A stretch of DNA of 64,000 bases, from the NCBI RefSeq assembly GCF_039555335.1, contig NC_092636.1, forward strand, positions 57,157,706-57,221,705, given 5' to 3'. This document shows, piece after piece, positions 18,909 through 31,451 of the stretch (the first letter of the stretch is position 1; each line of letters starts with the position of its first letter). The translations under genes and the position numbers were made by a program. The stretch comes from Amphiura filiformis. Its lineage: Eukaryota; Echinodermata; Ophiuroidea; Amphilepidida; Amphiuridae. The notes beneath the pieces are model-generated. The model did not search any database and was not told the DNA's origin. It worked only from the letters and a program-made list of their open reading frames with translations.

Positions 18909-21219
18909 AGAGCGTACTACACCCATATATTGGTTTGATTGGTCTAAAAACATATTTATTCATTTATAGCTAGGCAATATATGCACCGATCATGTGAAAT
19001 AAAATATGAAAAAACATCGTGAAAGTGTCCTTTTTCACCTTAAAGTTGACTGGTTGTTAAGGACGCTTATTTTTAGCGATCCATGTAGTCTTCTTCAGAA
19101 CCGGTTTCTGCCGTTACTAACACTCGTCGATAGCCACATGCAGTATTAGACTCGCTCCCAGTTCTATACTACGCCGTGCCTATTACTTAGGACTGACACA
19201 CACCATTTTGTAAGTGTATTGGCAATACACACTTAACGTTTTGTAAAGGTCAAACATGGGCAAAAATATTTTTTTTAAATTTAATAAACATATACAATTG
19301 GTACCAGCTCATTATGCTTACAAATTAACGAAGTTTATTGCAATAAAATCAAGGATCGAATGCCTTTTTGTCCCCCAAAAGGCGAGATTACCGTCAACTT
19401 CCGCTTGGCGAAGTCTCCTGACCATATCCTGGCGTTCACATAATTCGATTCCGGAATAAAAATCAATCTTTGTGATCAAGAAAACAAAATTACAACTTTG
19501 GACATACTATCATGGCAACAAACATTATTGCCAAACAATATAGAATATAAAATTCGACGTCAACTTGTCAAAATATTGAAGAAATGTCCTCTAAAAGCCT
19601 CTAAAAACATTAAGAAAGTCCGTAAAATAATTTCTATTCAAACGCGTGTGAAATCATCGTGGTGAAAGTAGAAGTCATGTGTTGATTAATATATGTCAAT
19701 CTCCATAGGGATGGGCGATACCAGCTTTTGGTACCGATTGTCGATCTAGAGCAGTCAGGTGGTGGGGGCCAAATTTTTAGGAAAAAAAAAGAAAAAAGTT
19801 TGCGCGACGCAGGGGGTTTTCAGACGGGGATGTTCCCTCCTCAAAAGTAAGAAACTTGTGCAAAATGAAGATCTAATTGAAGCGATTTGGTGGACAATTT
19901 TGGCACTATTTACTAGTGTAAAATTTTAGTTTGGCGGCCGAAAATTTGTGAAATGTGCGGTTCATGAAGCCTTTCGTTGACAAGTTTCCTATTATCATGA
20001 TTATCGTAGGCCTATATATTGTTTTAAACATAAATCGGCGAAAGCAGAAGCGAAATTGTATATCGATTACGCAGGGGAGTGTAAAATGAAGACTAAATTG
20101 AAGTGATTTGGTGAACCATTTTGGCACTAGTGTGTAAAATTTTAGATTGAAAAAGCCGCAAATTTGTAAAATGACGGTCCATGAAACCTTCCGTGGACAA
20201 TTATTACTAGAATTATCTTAGCAAATCCAGGTACTCACAATTAGTAGTGACGTTTCGCAACCTTACTGGCTGGTTGCTTCTTCTTGACTGAGCTGTATCC
20301 AGTACTAGCACTTGCTGTCTCAGCTGTAGTGTTGCCAGTTGATTTTTCCTGGATAAGCTGGTTGTATGCATGACTGAGAAAATAAGCTGCGCCCCCTCAT
20401 TGTTCATAGCTTGCTCGTTGCGCCTCCTGATCCAGATTGATTCTCTTATCCATCTTGGAAACTTATCACTTTCCCGATGAAGAATTTTGGCCCCTCCCAG
20501 TCTATGATGTGATTGTGTTCTGCAACGTGATCTGAAATGGCAGACTTGTGTTGTTCTGAAACTGATGATAACCGAGCGGCTCTGGTGCATGTCCTTTGAC
20601 TGATTTTATCTGCTTCTTTCTGATGTTCTTTCATTCTAGTTCCAAACTGTCTTCCTGTTTCCCCAACATATGTGTGGGTGCAGTTGAGACATTGAATTTC
20701 ATACACACATCATGATGTTTCACTTATGCCCCTTTTATCTTTTATCAACCAGCTAGTAAGGTTGCAAAACGTCACTACTAATTGTGAGTACCTGGATTTG
20801 CTGAGAGAACTCTAGTAATAATTTATATAGACAATCCTGATGAATCTCTTCAATGATGTAAGACAACTTCCGTGGACAAGTTTTCCCTATAAATTGTGTT
20901 AACATAGGAAATTTGCAAATATCGAAAGAAGACCGAAAATGGTCATATGTTTATCCACTACGCAAGGGGGCCTGTCTGAGGAGGGATGTTCCCTCCTGAG
21001 AAGTTTGAAAAATTTGCAAAATGACAGCCATTTGGTGCATCATTTTTACACCATTCAAATCAATTGCTTAAAAAAAGGGCCCGAACTCAATTTGCAAAAT
21101 TCGAGATTCGTAAACATGGTAAAAGCATGCATAAATCGATGAAGTCGGTATGGAGTCCGTCTTAATTATGACTTTGGTGGCAAAATGTGATGGACCCTGC
21201 ATATCGGCGGGCCCGCAGT
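18909..21219 (+). mobile_element. TTAA-inserted element (K3), incomplete
   Basis: It starts after TTAA with AGAGCGTACTACACCCATAT, the inverted-repeat end shared with 27015-33378. The paralogous empty site at about 13975 (CTGATTTAAAACTTC) has a plain TTAA, which supports insertion at TTAA as in Kolobok or piggyBac elements. The interior (19690-21219) matches 32400-32930 in inverse and part of 29990-30310. No transposase is seen. It is interrupted by the Penelope-like piece at 20201-20866 and stops abruptly at the P450 fragment at 21220. Confidence 0.65.
20201..20866 (-). mobile_element. short Penelope-like element with 13-bp target duplication
   Basis: The minus strand encodes a GIY-YIG endonuclease piece (CLNCTHTYVGETGRQFGTRM, then KSAISDHVAEHNHIIDW) and, in another frame, a tail like IRESIWIRRRNEQAMNNEGA, typical of Penelope/Neptune C-termini. 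The ends are inverted repeats of about 62 bp (TTATTACTAGA...CAAATCCAGGTACTCACAAT). CTTCCGTGGACAA occurs on both sides (20188-20200, 20867-20879) and once, undisturbed, in the related element at about 32570-32590, which confirms the insertion. Confidence 0.88.
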
Positions 21220-21323
21220 AATCTCAATCTGGCAGGATCCAGATGACTTCAAACCCGAGCGATTCCTAAACGAGAAAGGACAGGTCATAAAGATTCCAGA
21301 AAACATCGGTGTCTTCGGTGCAG
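21220..21323 (+). pseudogene. P450 exon 2 tail fragment (unit C)
   Basis: This matches the last part of exon 2 from IWQDPDDFKPERFLNEKGQ to FGAG, with three extra bases near the haem loop and a GTAAGA donor. The 5' part is missing: repeat sequence (GATATGCAGGGTCC type, also at 30150) abuts it directly. It pairs with the last exon at 23403. Confidence 0.85.
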
Positions 21324-21744
21324 GTAAGAAATAATATTGCTCTTCTTACACGAATCCATGTATCAATCTTTGTGAGTAGTAAATACGTCTGTAGGGACGT
21401 TTACTTCCGGGTCACGACGTCAAAGGTCAACCCTGGTCAAAGGTCACTTCATCAAATTCAGTTTATTGGGACATTAGGGTATCGCTTAATTTCGAAAGAG
21501 CACGTTTGAAATTCATATTACGCGACGTTCAACTCATGACTTTAGATGTTAAGGTTTCCAACTCATTTCGAGCGAGTACGTTCGAAATTAATATAATGGG
21601 GCGTTCAGAATCCACGTCCTAAATAAATTTTTGAACCATTCAGATTCTGGGACGTTCAGCCCGTGACGTTTGATTGTTGGGACATTCAACCTTGAAACGT
21701 CAGACGTTCGACGCTCGTAGTTAAGACAATCGACGCTCGAAGTG

Positions 21745-22100
21745 TCGATGGGTTCGAATAGACGCATAGAAATCGATACGAACGGATACGGCACGATCCT
21801 ATCGAAGTTACACGCGCTGACGAAGAGATACGAAATGCCTGAATAGATGCATAAAAATCGATACGAACGAATACGATAAAATCCCATAGATATTACACAC
21901 GACGACGAGGAGATACGAAACGCTCGATAATTATAGAGGCATAAAATTAGATACGATTATATTAGCATGACTAGACATGTCAAATAAACGTCATTAATAT
22001 ATAACGAATTAAAAGTCATGAAAATGAGTCAATGAGCAGTGAAATGAGCGAATGGGTAGTGAAATGAGTGAATGAGTAGTGAAATGAGTGAATGAGCAGT
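21745..22100. repeat. two short tandem repeats
   Basis: From 21745 to about 21960 a unit of roughly 105 bp (ATCGATACGAACGRATACG ... GAGATACGAAA.GC) is repeated a little over twice. At 22021-22100 four 20-bp units of the form GAAATGAGTGAATGAGTAGT follow. It is non-coding; the 99-codon minus-strand frame across it is a by-product. Confidence 0.75.
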
Positions 22101-22565
22101 ATAAGTAATCAACCTATATTTTTTACCAGTCAGAGGGATCCGGCAAGGGCTGATTTCAACCATTTTAGCTGTCGTTTAAATTTGAGTCGCACTTGTGAAG
22201 AAAAAATGATGTTTTCTTAAGGCAAATTTAGCACATTATCTCAATGGGACTCTGATTTGGTGGTGTGAGATCTGAATTGGTCAATCGTAGAATTCCCGTA
22301 AAGCGGCCACGTTGCGGTTGGTAGCAAAATATGACGTTCCAAAATGACAAAAAACACATCAGAAAATGCAAAATATGTTCTGAAGCGATTCAAAGTAACT
22401 AAATTGAACAAGGAGAGTCTGACATGTAATAAAATCTATTTTGTTTGTTAAAAGTTGACCTAGTATAGATAAGATGAGGTGAATAGATTTTTCGACGCGA
22501 ATTCGAACGGGCGCAGATTACCTATTCATATGTGTGTGGAGTATGCCGTCAAAAACACCTTGCGA

Positions 22566-22767
22566 AAAGGTGGCACAATTGTGATTTTACCCTTTCGTTG
22601 TAAACTAAACATATATCGAGATTAAAACAAGCAAATTGAACAGAACAAACGACATTTAAGAGCTAAGACTACGCCCTTGACGTTGATATAAGCATTATGT
22701 CACGACGGTATTTTTAATTGCCATAGAAGGCGCTTTTGACTTGCACAATTTTTTTAAAGACAGGCTG
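22566..22767. mobile_element. solo arm of the mariner-like MITE
   Basis: The sequence from GTGGCACAATTGTGATTTTA to GACAGGCTG, followed by TA, equals one inverted-repeat arm of the MITE at 3926-4807. No partner arm is seen nearby, so this is a truncated or recombined copy. Confidence 0.8.
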
Positions 22768-23402
22768 TATAAGAAAGTGAACATTATGTCAAAATAAAAA
22801 ACAAGCAGCCAATACCTGTACTCTTTAGCTCTGATTTAAGACCTTATTTGCTGCAATAGGTTGAAGAAGCGGTGAATTATCTAAAACCTAATGAAGTAAC
22901 GAAATCAAAAGTTGCAATTTTGTGTTCTAATCAATGAAAGCACGACGCTAGTTTTAACGTGCAAATCAATGGAAGCAGGCACCAGTTCTATTTCGCGAAC
23001 GCTTTGTGTACAAATCAAATTTGACTCAGCATAGCGCCACCATGTATGCGGCTATCAATAAAACATACTATGAAAGACGAGCGTTAGGACTGACACAAAC
23101 TGGCTATGTAGGAGACTAATTGGATGCGAACATCACTATGACGTTCCACAGCCGTGAGACATGGCGTTAGCAGTAAACGCCTCTTTGCAATCTTTCTAAT
23201 GTCTCGATCATTCCGATTTACTTTTTACACAAAAAAAATTGTGGGGGGGGGGGTCATATTACATCGTACAATTTCTACACATGTTCATATCAATTGCGTT
23301 CAATAAATGTTTTAATAATAATTATGTACATTCAATATTGTGCGGAATCTTGTTTTGGGAGATGTTTATTTTTCGATGCTTTTTGTGTGTGTCAATTTCC
23401 AG

Positions 23403-23584
23403 GTAAGCGTGTGTGCCTGGGAGAGCAACTTGCCCGAATGGAACTCTTCATCTTTTACACTCATCTCATGCATCGATACACCTTCAAGAAACCTGCGGGG
23501 ATGGAAAGTGTGAATATCAAGCCCAAGCTAGGAGCATTGTTGACTCCATTTCCTTACAATATATGCGCTATTAATCGTACATAA
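23403..23584 (+). pseudogene. orphan P450 last exon (unit C), open frame
   Basis: 182 nt, acceptor CAATTTCCAG, reading [20 protein letters not shown] through to YNICAINRT and a stop. It is undamaged in itself, with the haem cysteine present, but its only local partner is the 104-bp exon 2 remnant at 21220. It could be the end of a dead gene or a donor for gene conversion. Its 3' flank resumes around 24460-24495 (CTTATGTAATAAATGAG) after an interruption. Confidence 0.82.
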
Positions 23585-24604
23585 AAGGTGGTGTTTTGCG
23601 TTAAGCATTTATATTTATATAGTATTAGCATAGGAATGTTGGCGTCTTATTTAGTCAAATCAATTGCCATCTAGAGTTATAAGTTTCCGTTTCTCGTTTG
23701 TTCAGAAACCAAAAAGTAGTGGATTAAAAGAGGGGCATTGTATTCAATCTATGATTGCAGACATACACAGGTGATGAGTGTAACATGCTTGTAGTGCAGC
23801 GTGTGTATTCAATAATTATTGTTTTCACCTAATGCTATGGTATAGTTAATCCGATTTGATTTATTACGTCACTTCGCCAGCGTATAGACACTTGGGAAGG
23901 CTCCAAGTGTCTATTCTTTTGTAATCTCGGTTGAAATATTTTGATGGTCTATATTTTTCACAGGGGAATAAGCCTAGACTTATTCGGAAATCGAACCCAC
24001 GCTTTCAAATGAAGATTGACTTGTTCGACTTCTCTGCTCGTGAATATTGTACTGCGAAATTTGAAAATTTCTTTTGTATACTTTGATCAAGGTATCTTCA
24101 AACCTAATATTCTTCGGTTTTCCGATTATGTAATAAACTGAAATGAAAACCGAAACTGCTTGATACAAATTTTAAGTTTCTAACAAAGGGTACAAACAAA
24201 AGTGTTGATAAACATGTCAGTCAAGAGCTTCGGCAGGATAATAGGAAACTACGTGAGCAAAACCAATCAGGAAACTTTTAAGTTTTAAAATATTTAAGTA
24301 TTAAAATACTTGAAACGACCGAGTGTACACAAGTGAAATAATTATGACATAGGTTCTAGCATGGAAATTGAGTACAGGTCGGCAGTGCAAAAGATAAGGT
24401 AGAAATTCTTTAATCATGACTTTACAGCCAAAGTGAGGGTCGATTTTGAAAATAAAGGTAACCATGCCGTTAAATGCGCCTTATGTAATAAATGAGTACT
24501 AAGTATGAATAATAAGGTAAGTTATATTACATGTATAAACTTTCAATCATTCATTTTATATTCGGTAATTTTTAAATATTTTAGTGTACTAGTGTATATA
24601 AAAC
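23585..24604. other. intergenic stretch, P450 3' flank remnants
   Basis: No gene seen. The TTAAATGCGCCTTATGTAAT motif near 24465 is the displaced 3'-flank motif of the P450 units. The rest is AT-rich and unassigned. Confidence 0.5.
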
Positions 24605-26447
24605 ATCAAAACCAGGTCTACACTACCGCAAAGGAGAAGGCTGAAATACTAGGACAGACTTTTGCTAAGAAATGCCAACTTGAGAATGCAGAAGAACCTG
24701 CTCCAGAAGTAAAGGGATACCACCAAATTCTAAGGACTCCATAGTTTTCAAGGCCAAGGACATCAGGAGGCTCTTGCAAAAATTAGAACCTGATAAAGCT
24801 AATGGACCTGATGAGATCCCCAATAGAATCCTGAAAGAGTGCAGTGCTGAATTAGCAAGACCTCTCAGCCGCCTATTTGAGCTGTGCTTCGCAAATGGAG
24901 TGTTTCCCAGCCAGTGGAAGTGTGCTTCAGTCATCCCGGTCCATAAGAGGGACTCAAAGTCTAATCCATCCATGTACCGCCCCATCTCTCTTCTTAGTAA
25001 CATCAGCAAGGTTATGGAGGCAGTGGTACAGAAGCAGCTTCAGAAGTACCTGTTGCAGCACCATCTCATTTCAGACAGGCAGTTTGGCTTTAGACCCCAT
25101 CACAGCACAGCTGACATCTTAACCATCCTCTCTCAGCAATGGTCCAAATCTAGACAGAGGTCATGAAGTGCGTCTAGTTGCCCTGGACATCAAAGGAGCA
25201 TTTGACAAGGTATGGCACAAAGGACTTTGCTCTAAGCTGAAAGGCAAAGGAGTTTCTGGCAAGCTTCTGACCTGGATTGAGAGCTACCTATCCAACCGGT
25301 CCATCAAAGTGGTTCTATCTGGCCAATCCTCAAACAGTACGTCCATCAATGCCTCTGTACCACAAGGCTCAATCCTGGGCCCGCTGCTATTCACTGTCTT
25401 TATTGATGATCTGGGAGATGAATGCGAGAACACCCTGTATCTGTATGCAGATGACTCCACCCTATTCTGCGATATCAGATCAAGTGATGACAGCATAGCT
25501 GCAACAGCGAGCCTCAACCGGGACCTGGAGAGAATGAGGATCTGGGCAGACAAGTGGAAAGTTACCTTCGAGCCCTCCAAGTGCAAAGCCCTTACTATCT
25601 CAAGAAAGAGGAATCCAACTAGACTAGCACTTTATTTTGGAAACAAAACACCAAACTGGCAGAGATGGATGAGCTGGAAATCCTGGGTGTTATTATTGAT
25701 AAGAAACTCACCTGGGCTAAGCACATTTCCAACACTGCTGCCAGAGCTGGACAGAAGCTTGGAGCACTAAGGAGGGTAGCAAACAAGCTTGATGTTAAAG
25801 GGAGAGCCACAGTTTACAAGGCCCAGGTTCGTAGTGTTATGGAGTATGCCTCACTATGCTGGATGAGTGCCTCAACCACCACCCTGAAGCTCCTTGACTC
25901 CATACAGAGCAAAGCATTGAGGATTATTGGCGTAGACGAGCAGCAGGCAAGAATGGATCTTAACATCCCCTCTTTACATCACAGACGACAGGTGGCTGCT
26001 GCATCTGTGCTCTACAAGATGCACACCAGCTTGTGCCCGCCAGACTTGAAAGCATTGCTGCCCAAGCCTTACATGATCAGACGAGCCACTCGCACCAGTC
26101 TCTCAATGCCAAGTCATGCACTGACTGAGCCAGTCTCAAGAACCTTGTCAACAGGCAGAACTTTCGTCCATGTTGCAGTACATGTTTGGAATGGAATCCC
26201 GGATTGTGTAGTTGGAGAGATCACTGATTATGGGGCTCAATCCTTCAAGAGCCGTGTACATCAACATCTTTTGGGATTAAGATTTAGCAGAGGGTTCTTG
26301 TCACTCTCCTAAGCTGCTGTGAAGCACTGATTAGCCCATACGGATTACTAATATAGTGCCCTGTTGCCTATATAAGTGCTTGACATAGTCATTCCTATTG
26401 GGCTATTGTTCACCTTGCATTTTATAAAAAAAACAAAAAAAAAACAT
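24605..26447 (+). mobile_element. CR1/Jockey-like LINE, 5'-truncated and broken
   Basis: Open segments in three frames cover the reverse transcriptase: DKANGPDEIPNRILKE, YRPISLLSNISK, LISDRQFGFRPHHSTAD, LVALDIKGAFDKVWHKGL, ASVPQGSILGPLLF and YADDSTLF, then the thumb/C-terminal part (LGVIIDKKLTWAKHI ... HVWNGIPD). Frame changes occur near 24720, 25155 and 25650. The 3' end at about 26426-26447 is A-rich. It lies 1 kb after the last P450 exon and is the largest LINE in the window. Confidence 0.88.
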
Positions 26448-27010
26448 TTTCGGAGTTTATCAATAATAATAGGAAGCTTGCCATTCCTGCCATACCCTTA
26501 GCACGTGCTCTGTGATGGGCCTTACCTGAATGATCGCGCTATTCGACGGGCGTTATGGATTACGCTAGTTCTAATATTGCCATCAAAATTGATTATTATT
26601 ATTTTACAAACATTGCATTTGCTGTTAGATATATCCCTTTAATTTTGCGTCAAACAAACGAGGTAAGCGCCGCCAATGCAAGTCATGCTGCAGTTATGCC
26701 TACAGTAGAATTCGCCACGACCATTGCAGGACTTAAACCCCATTAAAAGCTATTAAACCAAGATAACACTCATTGAAAACAGCTCAACTATGTTAAATCA
26801 GATCTTCTATGGTTAAATCCACACTGCACATGTTTCTGTTTTACCGATGCGATATTGCAATGAGCTGGTATTATAGTTTCAGTTGGGTGAACGATTATAA
26901 AGCAAACGCAAGGTAACAATACTGTTTGGGCCTTTGTTTCCCAAATGAGACAATAGTCTGCATATTGTTAACCAGCATGCTTGAAAATGAGAAACATAAT
27001 GGTTGTAGAC
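26448..27010. repeat. repeat family S, copy 1 (truncated by K1)
   Basis: From about 26690 the sequence (CAGTTATGCCTACAGTAGAA, then CTTAAACCCCATTAAAAGCT) matches the S repeats at 31452-32240 and, inverted, 42019-42801. It stops at GTAGACTTAA where element K1 starts. The first 240 bp are unassigned intergenic sequence. Confidence 0.65.
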
Positions 27011-27847
27011 TTAAGGGGGTACTACACCCATATATTGGTTTGATTGGTCTAAAACATATTTTTTCATTTTATAGCTAGGCGATATATGCACGGATCATGT
27101 GAAATAAAAAAAATATGAAAACACATCATGAAAGTGTCCTTTTTCACCTATTTGTCTTAAAGTTGACTGGTTGTTAAGGACGCTTATTTTTTAGTGATCC
27201 ACGTAGTCTTCACAACCGGTTTCTGCCGTTACTAACACTCGTCGATAGCCACATGCAGTGTTAGACTCGCTCCCAGTCCTATAATACGCTGTGCTTATAT
27301 ATATTTAGGACTGACACACACCATTTTGTAGGTCTATTGGCAATACACACTTAACGATTTGCGAAGGTCAAACCTGGGCAAAAATTTCTTTAAAATTTAA
27401 TAAACATATACAATTGGTACCCTGCTCATTATTGCAAATTAAAAAGGTTTATAGCAATAAAATCAAGGATCGAATGCTTTTTAGTCTCCAAAAAGGCGAA
27501 ATTACCGTCAAACTTCCGCCGAATTCTGAAACTTGGCGAAGCCTCCTGACCATATCCTGGCGTTTACAGAATTCGAATTCGGAATAAAAATCAATCTTTG
27601 TGATCAAAAACACAAAATTACAACTTTGGACATGCTATCATAGCAACAAACATTATTGCAAAACAATATAGAATAGTAAATTCTACGTCAACTTGTCCAA
27701 ATATTGAAGAAATGTCCTCTAAAAACATCTCGAAAGTCCGCAAAATAATTTCTAATCAAACGCGTGTGAAGTTTTTGTATTTGTACCATCCGCGGAAGCA
27801 CATACAAATTATTTTGTGGTCATTTCGATGTGAAGTGACTTAAATTT

Positions 27848-29535
27848 TGAAAGGGAATTGATCGATTCAATTGATCGGTCGGGCTGATTGATTTTATTGG
27901 AAAGATATTTTCCGATCACTTGGTCGGATTGATTTTTAAAAATCGATTGATCAAAAATTTTTATTAATCAACTTTCATCCAAATTTTTGAAAGGGAATAG
28001 ATCGATTCAATTGATAGGTCGGTTTGGTTGATTTTATTGGCAAGGTATTTTCCGAGCACTTGATCGGATTGATTATTAAAAATCGATTGATCAATAATTT
28101 TTATTAATCAACTTTCGTCCCAAAAAAAAATTGAAAGGAATTGATCGATTCAATTGATCGGTCGAGTTGATTGATTTTATTGGAAAGGTATTTTCCAAGC
28201 ACTTGATCGGATTGATTATTAAAAATCGATTGATCAATAATTTTTATTAATCAACTTTCGTCCAAAAAAAAAATTGAAAGGGAATTGATCGATTCAATTG
28301 ATCGGTCGAGTTGATTGATTTTATTGGAAAGGTATTTACCGATCACTTGATCGGGTTGATTATTAAAACCGATTGATCAATAATTTTTATTCATCAACTT
28401 TCATCCAAATTTTTGAAAGGGAATTGATCGATTCAATTGATCGGTCGGGTTGATTGATTTTATTGGCAAGGTATTTTACGATCACTTGATCGGATTGATT
28501 ATTAAAAATCGATTGATCAATAATTTTTATTAATCAACTTTCATTCAAAAAATTGAAAGGGAATTGATCGATTCAATTGATCGGTCAGGTTGATTGATTT
28601 TATTGGCAAGGTATTTACCGATCACTTGATCGGATTGATTATTAAAAACCGATTGATCAATAATTTTTATTAATCAACTTTCATCTAAATTTTTGAAAGG
28701 GAATTGATCGATTCAATTGATCGGTCGGGTTGATTGATTTTATTGGCAAGGTATTTTCCGATCACTTGGTCGGATTGATTATTAAAAATCGATTGATCAA
28801 AAATTTTTATTAATCAACTTTCATCCAAATTTTTGAAAGGGAATTGATCGATTCAAATGATCGGTCGGGTTGGTTGATTTTATTGGCAAGATATTTTCCA
28901 ATCACTTGATCGGATTGATTATTAAAAATCGATTGATCAATAATTTTTATTAATCAACTTTCATTCAAAAAATTGAAAGGGAATTGATCGATTCAATTGA
29001 TCGGTCAGGTTGATTGATTTTATTGGAAGGGTATTTACCGATCATTTGATCGGGTTGATTATTAAAAACCGATTGATCAATAACTTTTATTAATCAACTT
29101 TCATCCAAATTTTTGAAAGGGAATTGATCGATTCAATTGGTCGGTCGGCTTGATTGATTTTATTGGCAAGGTATTTTCCGATCACTTGATCGGATTGATT
29201 ATTAAAAATCGATTGATCAATAATTTTTATTAATCAACTTTCATCCAAAAATTTAAAGGGAATTGATCGATTCAATTGATCGGTCAGGTTGATTGATTTT
29301 ATTGGAAAGGTATTTACCGACCACTGGATCGGATTGATTATTAAAAACCGATGGATCAATAATTTTTATTAAATCAACTTTCATCCAAATTTTTGAAAGG
29401 GAATTGATCGATTCAATTGATCGGTCGGGTTGATTGATATTATTGGCAAGGTATTTTCCGATCACTTGATCGGATTGATTATTAAAAATCGATTGAGCAA
29501 TAATTTTTATTAATCAAATTTCATCCAAATTTTAA
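27848..29535. repeat. satellite array, about 12 units of 140 bp
   Basis: The unit begins GAAAGGGAATTGATCGATTC, contains the palindrome-like AATTGATCGATTCAATTGAT and TATTGGCAAGGTATTTTCCG, and ends TTTTTATTAATCAACTTTC. Twelve units follow head to tail at 138-143 bp spacing. Two variants (TTTTCCG with AAAAATCG, and TTTACCG with AAAAACCG) alternate in the middle and right part, hinting at a 280-bp higher-order unit. AT-rich, non-coding; the minus-strand frame over it is an artefact. Confidence 0.95.
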
Positions 29536-30520
29536 AAAGGGGTGTTCGGTGCATTTTATTGATCAGCACTGGGGTATTTAGGGCTTCACTGATTGGTCAG
29601 TTATAATATTGACTAATTTCTTAAAGTGTTAAGCCGATTGATTAATCGGGAATTTATTTTTGTCTCGATTCATGTTGAATCGTTATTTTATGTGGGAAAC
29701 AAATCTCAAATATTGTGTCCCTGGTTCCAATATATACCAGAGAAATTGAATTTACTATTTATATTAATATTGATATTTATATTTTTGCAATCCAAAAATA
29801 ATTCATAAATTTACTGAACTTTACAACCTAGATTCAGGGTGAATTTATTTCGTCTCAAGCTCGAGAGTATAAATTAAGCACTTGATTCCCCTTCATATTT
29901 TTCCATTTTTAGGCCACGCTACCCACGGCCAGGGAATTGTCGGACTTCGTCGCAAGTCCGACTTTTATTCCATTTTTCCAACAACCCCTGGTCTGTGACA
30001 TAAATTTTGGTTGTCTTAGGGGGATGTTCCCCCTCAAAAATAAGAAACTTGTGCAAAATGAAGATCTAATTGAAGCGATTTGGTGGACCATTTTGGCACT
30101 GTTACTAGTGTAGAATAGGGTCCGCATCCTAAAGCATGTGAAAATTACTGCGGCCCCGCCGATATGCAGGGTCCGTCACATTTTGCCACCAAAGTCATTA
30201 TTCCTGCCGACTTCATCGATTTATGCACGGCTTTTACCATGTTTACGAATCTCGAATTTTGCAAATTGAGTTCGGGCCCTTTTTTTTTAAGCAATTGATT
30301 TGAATAGTGTAAAAATGATGCACCAAATGGCTTGAATTGGACCAGGCGTGCAAATTGTGATTTCTTCCTCAGGAGCAAGGTTTTTAGACTCAAAATTTCC
30401 TCAATCATACCATGCATAAATAGCTTTATTCTATATTTCAAAAGATGGGAATGTTATACATATTGTGTATTTTTAGAACGACTCAATGTTAAAGTCTTCA
30501 AGTTTCCAAAAAAGACTTTA

Positions 30521-30949
30521 TATGTGGCTGGACGCGGCGAATGAGCCGTAAACTCGGCAAACTTCATTTCGAGCTACAGGTGAAAATATATGCAAATCTC
30601 GTATTTTGGCGAAGTTGAGATTTTTGCAGATTTGAAATGTTTAAGCTTTCCTCTAAACACATACGAAGTTTTATTTTAAGGAAATAAGTGGAAATATGAA
30701 ATAATCGACATTTTCTGAGGCCCATCTGATGAATGGTCATTTTGCTTCCCTAACTTTGAACACGTTTTTCTCGGTTTCGCGTTTCGATTCATGACAACCT
30801 ATAACAAGCCATAACTTCGCTTCTGATTGTCATATGAAGTTCATTGAGGTGTCATTTTAATACCTGAAACATGCTCTTTGCAAATATGTAAAAAAGTAAA
30901 AATGACCAGAGGGGGACTTTACGGCTTATTCGAGGTGTCCAGGCACATA
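30521..30949. repeat. MITE with ATGTG ends (copy 2)
   Basis: The ends TATGTGGCTGGACGCGGCGA and its rough inverse TCGAGGTGTCCAGGCACATA, together with the GAATGAGCCGTAAA motif, match the family at 2222-2819. It has no coding content. It lies within element K1. Confidence 0.65.
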
Positions 30950-31451
30950 TGAGAAAAATGTGCGCGCGCAGCGCACAAAAAAAATGCTATGTTACACTAG
31001 TTTTAGGCTCCTTTCCCCTTTTATTTTCCTTTACCCCCCATTTCTTCTTTCATTTTTTGTCAGAGGGAGTACAACTTGTTCAGTGCTTTATGGTTCTTCT
31101 TTTTAAATTCTGTCAATATTAGTATTGATACACTGAATTCCTTCATAACTTTTGTTCCCATAAAATCCTCATTGCTGCCTCTCTATAAATTTCCTCAGAT
31201 ATGATTGCCGCCTCTGTAAATTTCCTCAGTTATGTGCCCTGTTTCCACCTGTCTTCATCCAACTTCCTTTTTTCCTGTTAAATTATATTGAATACCTCCT
31301 ATATGGTGATGATTATTGTAAATTTCCTCATATCCCATTTCCATATTCTAACACCAACACCTTCCTCTTTTTTGCTTGAACAATATTGTGAATTCCTCCA
31401 AATTGGCACAACCAGTGTCTTTAAAGATTTCCTCTTTTCCATTCAGTAGCC

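Noticed and set aside
27848-29535. CRISPR-like array
   Set aside because: Units are 140 bp and fully homologous, without unique spacers, and the context is animal DNA; it is satellite DNA.
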